A DNA stretch of 64,000 bases, from contig LS997565.1 of NCBI GenBank assembly GCA_000469685.2, positions 51,568,418 through 51,632,417 on the forward strand. Direction: 5' to 3'. The notes under the pieces are model-generated. The model had not been told where the DNA came from, did no database searches, and worked only from the letters and a program-made list of their open reading frames with translations. Position numbers and translations under genes: made by a program. Source of the DNA: Haemonchus contortus. Taxonomy: Eukaryota; Nematoda; Chromadorea; Rhabditida; Trichostrongylidae. Positions 1 through 12,100 of this stretch are shown piece after piece (the stretch's first letter is position 1; each line of letters starts with the position of its first letter).

Positions 1-47
1 CCACTCAAGCACACTCGTGCTGCAACTTCCTAAACGCAATATCTCAC

Positions 48-145
48 CTTAATCTTTCCATTGGGGCTGTCTGGAGGCATCCACTTGAGACGTACTTCGT
101 TTTCGCTGATAAAAGAGAATGCAACACCGGACGGTACTCCTGGGA
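48..145 (-). CDS. rig-4: rig-4 exon 32: start of FN3-8
   Basis: The acceptor is AGTTTTAG and the donor GTGAGA. Reads [33 protein letters not shown]. The gene continues past the window edge in phase 0. Confidence 0.92.
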
Positions 146-3100
146 CTAAAACTGGAACTGTTGCTATAGAAGATTACGAGAGCAAGCGTGACTTCAGTGT
201 CCTTTGTCAGATGAAATAACAGGAGACTGATGAACTCTCTTGATTAAAACGGAAACAACACACCATCTTCTGGAGTCAACACCACGGCGGGTATCCTATT
301 CTCGGATCCACATCCGACTATGGTACAAGCGGACACAAAAACCAAGTAGCTAGTGAACGCGCGCAAGCCCATTACCTGAAATAATGTGAATCAAATTTTC
401 GCAAGATGGCCTTCTGTAGTGTAGTAGTACACGATATGTATTAGGTTGTAAGGAAAGTTCTGGCCGTTTCGTCAGCTATTTTTCAAAAAGTTATAACTCA
501 TCTCAAAGTGAACATTTTTATTCATAGTAAGCCCCATTCGATTCTACACATGTTTGCCAACGTGATACAAGTCTGTCTATTCCATTCTTATGAAAGTCCG
601 GAGATCTGGATTCCAAAAACTCGAGAAAGGCAGCTTCCACGTCGCCTTGATTTTTGAAGTCTTGTTCCTTTAAGAAGCTGTCTAGATGTTTGAATAAATG
701 GTAGTCAGTTGGTGACAGGTGTGGTGAGTGCGGTGGATGAGGGAGAGCTTCGATTCGCAGCTCGTTCAACTTCTGGAAGACAATTCGTGACACATGCGGT
801 TGCGCATTGACGTGTAAGAGCAGTAGACCGTGGCGACTGACTAGTGCTGGCTGCATTTGCCCCAGTTTCTTGTACTTCTTGTGAATTTGATCACAATATG
901 ACTGTGCGGTTATGGTTCGACCTGGAGGAAGAAACGCGTAGTGGATTAATCTATGGTTGGACCCCCAACTTGTGATCATTGTCTTCGTAAACTGTAAACT
1001 TGGTGTAAACTTGGTTTGGAAAATTTTTAGGAGGCTCATCCACACCCACCCACTAAGCAGAACGCTTCCTGTTATTATACAGGATCCATTTCTCATCACA
1101 CGTTAGAATAGGATGGAGAAAAGTCTCAATATCACTTCTTCTCAACAGCGAACTTGAAACCTCTAAGCGATTCAGTTGTTGCTGCTCCGTGAAATCGTGT
1201 GGCACCCACTTGCCGAGCTTCTTCACCATTTCAAGCAGCTTGAGATGGGCAGCGACGACTGTGTGGGAGACACCCATCTTCTTCTCAATGTCTCTCAAAA
1301 TTGACATCGATCTTCTTCGATTGCTCTTAGCAAAACATCGTGATCAACTAACGATGGTCGACCAACTCGTTCTTCGTCTTTCAGTGACTCGTCTCCACTT
1401 CTAAACTTCTGAAACCAGCGACGAACCGTTCGCTCTGATGCAGTGCCTTCTCCCCATACAACGTTGATGTTTGTGGCTGCATCCTTCGCACTTGGACCAA
1501 GTTTGAACTCGTGAAGTAAAACTGATCAAAAAGCAGTCCTATCCATTCTGCCAAAAAAGACCTCCTGAAATTTCCAAAACCTTACAGGCTCTGGGGAAAG
1601 CGCCATGACAGAAAGCGCAACTAATGACTTATATAAGGAACACAATATGTCGATTAGTATGAATGGACAGCCGCCAAAATTTGAATTCATATGGCGCGTG
1701 CGTGGGAACGGCCAGAACTTTCCTTACAACCTAATAAAAGGAAATTCCAACTGTTTGATACTTCAAAATATTCCTCCGGATAGCGTATAATAAATCAAGA
1801 ATTATGCTTACGCCGCCTAATGCAAACCCCGCCCACTTCATGGATTCAACTACATTTCTTCAATGGCCTCTGATCTTCTTTTCTGGCCTCTGATCTTCTT
1901 TTTTCCGCCTTCTAGAACTTTTCTGAACAAAGTTGTAAATTTTTGATCCTAGCCCCGCCCACATCGGTGCAAACTCTGCCTACTTGGGAGACTTGACAGA
2001 ATTTCTTCGTCAGCCTCTGACCATCTTTTTCCCCCTTCTAGAACACTTCTGAACAGAGTTATGAATTTTTGACCTTAGCCCCGCCCACTTCGGAGATCTG
2101 GCAACACTTCTTCAACAGCCTCTCACCTTCTTTTTTCCGCGCTCTAGAATGTTTCTGAAGAGAATCGTACACATTTTTGAAAAATGTTTTTCATTTTAGT
2201 GCACGCCCCGCCCCTCGTAAGGGGAGCTTCGCTAAAATTGCGCATGCGTAGCACGTATTAGGCCTTAGCCAGGTTCTTTATCTTTTCTGTATTCCACGCC
2301 TCCAATAAAATGGAGTTATGAATTCATATGAAAATTACCGCCCATTTCTATGACGCTCCGCCCACAACAGGCGGATCTCTTTCATTTGATTTGTTGACAC
2401 ATTTCTTTTCTTCGCCCATTTTTTTCCGGTGTCTGCGCCAAAATAAGATGTCTGGCCCTTAGCACTGCCCACTCCGGCGCTTGCCCCGCCACCTGTGAGC
2501 AGAATTCCACTGAGCTCACATGCGCACAGTTGATCTTGCCCTAGGCTCCTCCCATCACGAAATTGTCCCATCTCTCTAAAAGCTTCTTCAGGTGGCACCG
2601 AATTTTGTGACAGACAAACAGATAACAAACAGACAGACAAAAAAGCGGACAGACAAACAAACAGACGCACCAAACTGCGGTAGTTTATAATGGTGAGGAT
2701 TTCGGCGCAGTACATGATTCGTAAGTGTCACAAGGTTAACGAGTGGACAATGCCTCGGCATCGGACGGCACTTGATCCCATACTCAAGTTATGTTTTTAC
2801 TCTCCTTTGTTCTCAGCCATACAATCCTGTATGTTCACTTTCATGGTTGGTTCGAGCTGTAAGATTATTTCGAAAGGAAAGCGTAAGAATCAGAAAAGGA
2901 CTCAAAGAAAGGCAAACTACAGGGAGAGTTTATAGAGAAAATGCCTTTCTTTCCATTCACGAAGCCCTACCGCTGTATCCTAGCAATAATGAGCTCCAAA
3001 AAATCTGAAGGTCCGCCGACTTTCATTTCAATCTCTGCCGAGTTTCGATGCTTAGTTCTCTACAATCACAACGCATTGCCAACACAAACGTAAAACAACG

Positions 3101-6100
3101 AAGTGATGACAATCATCACGAGACTCTAAGAAATCTCGTAATGACTGTCCATTATTCCCACAGAATTCAATCCCTGAAATTGATCCTGTGATCTTTACTG
3201 ATCCATGACGCACTTTTATACTGACGAACTGAAGTCGAGGACCTGCAGTCCCTTCCGACGGAAACATCCTTACTATATATGAAGCGCTCGCGTCTGTCTG
3301 TCTGTTTGCACGGAAATTCTTAAATCCTGTACCCGCGGACCTAGAGCGTTCAAGTTTGGTAGGAACACAAATGGCAGGAGGGTACACTGACGATAGGTGG
3401 TAGGAAGACATGTGACAAGTGGGGTGTGACGGGTCGAACTGATAACAACTGATAAGAGGTGATAAGTGGCCCCACAAAGCAAGACTCATCTACGAAATAG
3501 AACCCCGACGGAGAAGTCAATTCGGTGTCAAAGGATTTAGTTTAGACTCTTTCGTATGTTTCATTCGACAAGACGGGATGGTAAAGTAGGGTGACAAAAA
3601 GTTAGTAGTAAATGCAGTGATAGGAACCGATTAAAGATTCGTAATTATGAATAGATGATGTTCGGCTCATCTATAGCTTTTATATTATGACCGCTACCCA
3701 GCAAGGTTTGTGACTAGATTAGAGATCATGGTTCCTCTTCGCTTTGATATTATTCGCTACAAATCCGCCCCTAATCTAGAAGCCTCAACTAACGATGGTA
3801 AGTGCAGGGTTAGGAACCGATTGACTTCCTTTATTATGAGGAGATGAAAGTTCGGTTCATTTATCGCTGTAATTTTATGACGGCTATTCAGCAAGGTTTG
3901 TGACTCGATGAGGGATTACGGTTCTTCTTTGCTTTGATATTATTCGCCACAAAATTCATCCAACCGCCCACAACCTGGGAGCCTCTACTCATGATTTATC
4001 TGAGAGAAAAAGTTCTATTGATGACATCCACCCATTCTTGCAGTCCGCTTCTCCTTGAGATATAAAGAGTCACTAGCCTTTTTCGGAGACCTCGCTAATA
4101 AAGATGGTAAGCACATCCAATTGTTAGTAGCGACATAGAATGAGCTCCTTTTACCATACTACGAAGTAAAGTTCTGTGAGCCAATCATTAAAGTAGCTTC
4201 TATGGCGATCGTTGCTTTGACTACATAATCGCAGCACTGCGTATCCAGATCAGTTGAATGACTAATTAATATGATGCGCGCGTTAGCGTGCATAGCTCAA
4301 TTGATTCTTAATAAATGAAACGGAAAAAAATAAACAAACATCCACCTTTTGCGACAACACTGTAGCCCCTTGTACACTAAATGCTCGCGTTTCATCTGTT
4401 CGCAACCACTCCTGTTCAGGCACTAGACGAACCTAAATAAGAAATTTTGCGAAAACAAACACATTGCGGCCAAACATGTGCACATACACCTCGAAAGATT
4501 TGGCGTTCTGCTTCGGGAAATTGTCAGCGGTAAAGCAGGTGACTAGAGCGAAAGAACAAAATAAATACATAGAATATCAAATAAGCCACGGAAAACCTAA
4601 GTAAATGAACATTTTACGGACCAAGAAGAAAAATCCTAATGATCTCCGTCATCATCAAAGATAATGCAAGGAGTTGTGCAGCTTCTACTAATGACATGAA
4701 CCATGCGTGGGATCTGGGAATATTTGGCAAGAGCACAGTCAGGACAAAATGAAAGATCCATTTCATAAGAAGCCCAGATATATCAAATTTGAACTATTTA
4801 CAATTTTTGTTCGTACCGAAAAAGACAAATAATTACAGCTAATGGGAACCACGGTATATCACAAATTGAGAGACTGCATGAGAATCTTTGAAGTTCAGCA
4901 GCACAACTTTCCAGAAAAGCAAACTTACGTACTTCATAGCCCCTAACATTGCCATTAGCTTGATCCTTCTCGACTGCATCCCATCGCACTATAACAGCTC
5001 TTTTGCTATCCAAATCTGCTCGTACATTGCTAGGAACCCCTGATGGAACACCCTCATATGTCCTGAACACAGCAATTCCCATTAGTTTCAACAAGTCCAA
5101 GTGGAGGAGTGTTACTTTGCTCTTGATGTTCCAGAGGATGGACTTCGACCAAACATATTCTCTGCAAACAGCTGCACTTCATAAGTGGTGTATGGACGGA
5201 GGTCGCGTAGTGTGAAGTCGCTAGCACGCAATGAAGGAATTCGTATTTCATGCTTAAAAAGGAGATTTTCACAGACCTATTACCACTCGAGAATTCAAAA
5301 AAAGTTGAAACTTCATCTACAGACGATGGAAGTAAATACTCAACAAGCCAGATTCCATTTTGGCTCAAAAAATAATATATTCTTCTAACAAGAATAACCC
5401 TGTCACGGGAAAATCACACTGCAACCTAGGACGAGCTTCAGCGAGGAAACGACTCTGATTCATCAGCCTTACGAATGCAATCACTCACCCAATGCTCCAT
5501 AGCACTTTCTTTGTAGAGAATCAGATAGCCCTTTGGCTGACCATTCCACTGATTGGCTAACAATGGCGTCCACGAAAGGGATAACGATGTCGACGAGAGG
5601 GGTTCAGCAAAAAGACGAGATGCAGGTGTTTCTGGACTAGTTTGTTTCGTCTGAAATAGTGATGCTTGCGTCTTCTAATATCTTCAATTTTAGTCTTACT
5701 GGAGCCTTGACTATTGCACAATCTTTGCATAATATGTTTGTTGTATTATTACATAACTGCCTTGTTTAATCTACTTTTCAAAGACAACATCGTCGCTAAG
5801 AAAGTGTAAGCAGTTCGAAGCTTTTGATATATGGCTCACTCGGTCATGCACTCAGAAGCACTGGGCCATCTTGAATACCCCCTAGAAACACGAACAGAGG
5901 AGATCCCAATCAAGATAGACCTCCAAAGCTGCACAACAAGAATGAGTGCATAACCGTTACAAGCGGACTCCTGCCGTTGATTCATTTATGAGGCTTTGAT
6001 ATCACCGCCCATTCTTTACACATATAGACGGCTGTCAGTGGTGTCTCATCCGTCCTTTTACATAGCTGCATAATCAACGCTGCACAGGAACACGATCACT

Positions 6101-9100
6101 TCATTGAGAGTCCCAATTTCAAGTAAATGTTTAACTCGGCCAAGTTCTTTTGGGCACATGACCGAGGTGGGAGTCCATATCAAGATGTCCTAATACTTTA
6201 AGTCTTTGACGACGACTACATGTACGAACTGCAAACCGAATAAAGCTGTTCCACCATAACAAACTGTTTAGAAAGGATTATAAAGATAGTGTCGTCGCTT
6301 GTACTGACGATATTGAACAAAAACAAATAGTAGAAGAGCGAAATTAAGTCATCATGTAAGCAATACGAAAACTATAGATGAGGTTGATCGGCGGATCTTT
6401 TTTTTCGAAAAATAATGAAAAATATTATAAAATGTCAAGGGCGATGGAGTGCGAGGGTATTAGAGGATTTTTTTTCTTGATGAATCAGAATGGCAGCCGT
6501 ATCACGAGCAGAAGTTCGAGCAAGTGTTGTCAGTACTACCCCAGACTGATTACTAGTTAAAGAATATTGCGACGATTCTTCTTCTGCGAACTTCTTAAAC
6601 GTATATGAGAGCAACAACAGCACCATCAAAAACAAATCTCACCTCAAAAGCTATGGATGGTTCGCTCGGAGCACCACGACCTATCACATTCTCAGCAATC
6701 AGGCGCATTTGATATCGGGTGTACGGTCGGAGTCCGCGTACCGTGATTGACCGCGCCTTCGGGGCACTGAAAATTGTTCACTGAAAAGGCTATTCGAAAA
6801 GAATTCTTGCGAGGAAATTTAACACGTGGCTTCAGTTTCCAAATTTACAGCCCTGTGAAAAAGGACGTCTCAGGCGAACCTGGTGGAATCAGCTTCCGTT
6901 AGTGTACGGATCGTACTACAATTATGATTGCGGTACGGAGCGAAGTTTAGCACCGTACCGCACCTATAATCGAAGGCAACGGATGAAAAATGATAACTAA
7001 GACAACATATACTAGGTGCTCACTGGATATTTGGGATATTTGCACTTCACCGTCCCACACTTTCTCCTATGTCAATGTACAAAGTTGCCGCATAATCGGA
7101 GTTTCACCCACCTCACGTTATAAACAACTTGGAAAACACTTGAATCGGCCACCTTCGCTTCAACAATCCACTGCCGGATGGCTGTATGGCCATCGAAACC
7201 AGGCACGAAACTCAGCAGAACCGATCTGGCACGGATGTCTGACAAAGTCAGCGAGCTCGGTCTACCGGGTAATTCTGAAAAAAAAGCCTTCGGAACCATA
7301 CTGTTAAATGGCCGCATACGCTTTTGTTCAAACCCTACCGGGTGGAACACCGGACTCAAATTTAGTCTCTTCACGAGGTCCGTCTCCTTTCATAGTGGAT
7401 GCCATAACATCGACCTATAAATGGTTCTCATTCGATTAAATCCCGAAAAAATTCAGTAGTATCACAGCTGTTTAAGTCACCGTAGCCTTTACGATATCAA
7501 ATCTTAGAAAAAAAATGTGAGGAACACCATTCACGTACGTCATAGCCCCTCCCAACACGAATGAACATTACTTACAATATCTCTCTCATATATAAAGCAG
7601 TAACTTGGTTTGTCGGTATGTCGGTCTGTCCGTCCGCAAAAGTTACGATAAAGGTAACTGATTACGATAAAGGTAGTGATATGGAAAACTTAGCTTTATT
7701 CTACACTTCATTCTTATATGTAAGGCAGTAACTTTGTGGGTAGGTTAATGTAGTGAAAGTGCGGAGTGAAGTGAGTGATGTTGAGTGGAGTGGTTACTTC
7801 GAAACTTTTATTTCGAACTGTACTGGCATCATGCTATGTATGCCTTTACAAAAATTGGAGGTTATAATGTAGTTGGAAGGCCTTTCTTTTTTCACATTGA
7901 GCGTTAGAGCGCAGATGAAGTTAGCCCATAATTGTGCTCAGGAACGTTTCTTTCCGAGAAACGTCCAGTTTTTTGATGTGAGCTTCAGGAGGAAAGGAGC
8001 ACCGGGTTGGGTAAGCTTGGTATACTAGCTTTTTGCAAGAGATGATCATTGCATCCCCATCCCGGCGCTCTTCCCCTCCTGAGGCTTAGGTAAAAGCTAT
8101 ATTCTTCCGTATAGAACCGACTCGAAGCACATGTAAGGTCGGCTACTCATCCTCCTCTGCACTCAAGCCTTTAGCGTTGAATGAAAGCGATACCCTTTTC
8201 CCTACCTTGAATACATTTTTATTACTTGTGAAACCTATGAAACCTAAGTACTTATGGTACTAGGCCCGGCGTTGGTAAGCAATATTTTTAGAATCACTTC
8301 ACAGTTGCAAAAACTGTACCGTATAGTGAGTCGATGGAGACAGACCCTCTAGTGTGACATTTCGTTGCGAGCCTTCAAATTCAATTATGCTTTTTTCATC
8401 TGGAGACACATCATTCCAGTACCGCAACTGAAAGAAAAAAATCGCGACATCACTGGGAACCTGGTTCATATCTGACAAAACCTACCACAAAGCGAGTGAT
8501 TATGCCGTTAGGATGTTCAGGAAGGTCCCACATTATGACTGCACTATTGAACATCACCTAGGAATACAGACTTCATGAAAATTACTAGATTCAAGGCACA
8601 GCTCACGAAAAAATGGCTTATGAGAGTTTTTCCTGGAGAACCCACGACCCAAGCTTCGCACCGCTTCCCACATAATGACTGCGCTACTGAGCATTACCTA
8701 GGAATACTGGCTTCATGAAAATACACTATTCAAAGGCACAGTTTACGTTCCTGGAGAGCCTATGATCCCCAAACATAGCACAAGGGACGCTGTTCATCAA
8801 AAAACGGTTTGAATGAGGCGCAGTGTTCCCAAAATCGGCTTTTCGGCTCAGAAAACTCAAATGCGAAGGAGTTGTCATGGTGTTGTGAAGACGGAGGCTG
8901 CACCATTGGCACTTGGACGCACACATTGCACAAAGGCACCTCTACATAATGGCACCACACTTGGACAGCTCCTCTAAATACCCCTTCTATGCAACTTTTG
9001 TTGTTGCACTCTCGTCCAATGCCTAATTTCACTACTTTTTTGAAGCCTTGTACTTCTTTAAATGCGACGACTCTTGCGTTTTCTTGCACCACTCTTCCCT

Positions 9101-12100
9101 ATCACGTCCATTATTCGACAAGAGTTAGATACCCCAAAATCATTGTAAACTTAACCTTTGACAAGAATGCAATCAACAGCAGTGGAAAAGGTGGAAAAAA
9201 AGCAAGAGCAGTAACAACAACTGAAATAGTTAAAGAATGAATTTTGTAAAATCTTTATGCTCACTCACTTCAGCAATGCTTAGCCCGTTCACTGGTCCCG
9301 GCATGTCTTCATCGGTTACAACGAGAACTGGAGGGTTCCGTGGACCGTCTCCGGGAGAGGTGTAACACAGAACCGTGAGATTGTAATGACCTAGTTTGGA
9401 AGTTGATACCAATAACTTGAAATTTGAAGCAGAAAATGAAAAAAAAGCAGCAAAAATAACCGAATTTTTCTAGGTCATCGACAATCACTTTGAGATCAGT
9501 AGACGTTGGATCTACTAGCACTTGACGATAAAGATCACTATGAAGCGGTACGCCTTTCCAAAACTCTACCTGAAACACTAGGCTTTCTGGCAAAAACTTT
9601 ATGAATTTTGTTTTCTACCAAAGCAAATTTTATTATTGCAATCTCTTCAGGTGTTACCTTATATCCCAGGTTAACTCCAGGGACTCGTTGCTGATCCGGC
9701 GCCGTGAATGTGACTTCAACCGCTGTTGAGTTAAGCACGTTCGCGATCACATTTTTAGGAGCTTGAGTCGGAACTGAAAGGGTAAACTTCAACGCAGAAA
9801 TAGCAAGAACAGAATAGCAGAAACAAAATAGCAGAAACGCATGGCAGAGTTGTATAACAGGAAAGTTTACGGTGCTATATATGCGTTAATCCATGTTATC
9901 ATAGCACTGTGTCGGGGACGAAGAATGGGCTCCGGATATTCGTGCAGTGCAGTTTCCACTTAGAGGGATATGGTTTTTTAACTAAGCCTCAAGAGGGCAA
10001 GAGCTCGAGAGTGGATGAGAAGATTATTGCAAAAAGTAGAAAGCTCTTTCACACCGACCCAGCGACATTTTCACATCTTTACCGAACTTTCAATCAAGCT
10101 CCGCTCATCGAGAGAATGAAGACCTTGTCACGGTCCTCTCGCCAGCCTAGCCCCTTCTCTGATTTTAATACGTTTTTCAAGAGATGATGACTTTTCCATC
10201 GAAGCTCCTTTTACAAGCCCCGCCCTATATGAAAATAACTCCGCCTGAAGTTAAGAGTTGGCCATCCTTTCCTCGACAGCCTCCATTTTTTCGGATTCTA
10301 GAACGTTTTTGACCAGAGTTGAGAAATTTTTGCCATGACCCCGCCCACTATGAGATTGACGACGTCTTCCTCAACAGCCTATTACTTTTTGATTTTAAAA
10401 CATTTGTGAATTCCATTTCATTTTACTCTGAAGCTTATGAAAATTTGTAGGAAGCCCTTTAATCTGCGAGCACATTCCACTCATTGTGGGCGGAGCGCCT
10501 AAGGAATTACTCATTTACACGACTTTGCCTATGCGCTCTACTGAAATAGACTTATGAAACTATTTAGTGAGTATTGCCCATTTCGAGGTCTCTAGGAGCC
10601 GAGTTCGGTCAATACCCTTGAACTCACGCAACATTCAGTTTCCACAACAGTACTCGCTTGAAGTTCTACTCCGCTGTTTCAAGCCACTTGCACAAAAAAG
10701 GTAACTGCAAATTATTCCAATCCGAACCACAAAAACCAAGTTAAGCTCATCTATGATCCTGTCTGTTTCACAATTTTCAACCACAGAACCACTCGAGACC
10801 TTGCCAAGACTCTTTCGTCGGCCGAACTTTTTCTTTCTGGAGATCCTGCTGATATTTGTTTTCTTTTACAAAATATTTGGAGAGACTCTGACACGAGGTT
10901 GCAACATTGTAGTATATGAACCCATCATTATATACAGCTGTCCTGAGAAAAATCCGAAGCCGAAGTCGATTCCTTGTAACCTGTGACCTGGCAGATGGTT
11001 GCGCAGTGTTACAGGAACTAACCATGAAAATTGAAATAAAGATTTGCTTCAGCCCCTACTTCACTCAGTCGCCAGAGCATCCTGCCGATGGGTAACGCCA
11101 AACCTATTATGGACATCTTATTTCTTCAAAACTTCTGCTAACCGCTCTCAACACTCATAAACTCTGAGAGAACATTGAACGAATCTCAAAACTTTTGTGC
11201 GAACATCTCCTACTTCAAGTATGCCCCACAAATTTGAGCGCACATTCATCTTTCGAGTTCTTAACCACTTCCCAACAGATTGGTAATTCTAAACTTGCAG
11301 GCTTTTTAGCGATCATACTGCACTAAAAGAAATTGTCCGCCTGCTGTAGGAACCCGCATATATGAACACTGTATGGTGCTATGTAAAATTTTGTCGATTT
11401 TGAGGGTTTCGGAAGATTTATAACTTTTTGTAAGTAGCCTCATTCAAAGTAAGAGCTTCCCGGATGAAAATGGAGTTGACCCTCTTGCTTGCAAGCCTGT
11501 TGGCTACCATTATTCATTACCCAGTACCCGAGCTGTGTTATTTAGCAGCGATATAGGACTATGCCCTGCTATCTTTGACTAAGACAGCGTTTCAAGACCA
11601 CATATTTGAACTGCTTCTCTGCTTCGATAGGGCTTAGCATCGGTGCTGTATTATAACGTAACACTTTTGGAAAAGTACAGAATTTTGTCTGAAAAACCTA
11701 ATTTCTTTTGCTGGGCAATGTTCACACAGAGCGCTAAATTGGTCATTTTCTCAATGCCTTGTTGCATGAAAATACCTCCTTCGGCAGTCGTCACATCAAT
11801 ACTCTTGCTGAAGACACCCAATCCTCGATGATTATATGCTGCAACCTGGATCTCATATTCCCGCCATGTAATCAGCTGGTCGATAGCCTAGATGGTAAAT
11901 ATTAGAGTAATGATACTTGAGTTGTACCTCATAGTTGCGAATTCCGAGATCTGCTCATTCAATACCTCCACATCAAACTACGTCACGTGTTCATCATCAA
12001 AAGTCTTCAGCGATTTATGCAGAAGGAAATGAGCGCGAGGGAATATTTAAAGGCACCGTTCACGATAATTTCGGGTAATCCAGATTATGATGAAAAATGG

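Larger units (their letters stand above)
441..1734 (-). mobile_element. Mariner-type DNA transposon (1294 bp)
   Basis: The element has perfect 28-bp terminal inverted repeats at 441-468 and 1707-1734, flanked by TA dinucleotides at 439-440 and 1735-1736, the Tc1/mariner target duplication. Inside lies a degenerate DD34D-type transposase on the minus strand. Size and ends are typical of mariner and resemble the hookworm mariner described as bandit; membership of that subfamily is an inference. It sits in the rig-4 intron between exons 30 and 31, in the same orientation as the gene. Confidence 0.95.

Noticed and set aside
7501..7560. Candidate for the missing FN3-4 exon (GRGYDVR or LGGAMTYVN)
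   Set aside because: Frames do not meet the needed phases, and no acceptor precedes them without a stop codon.
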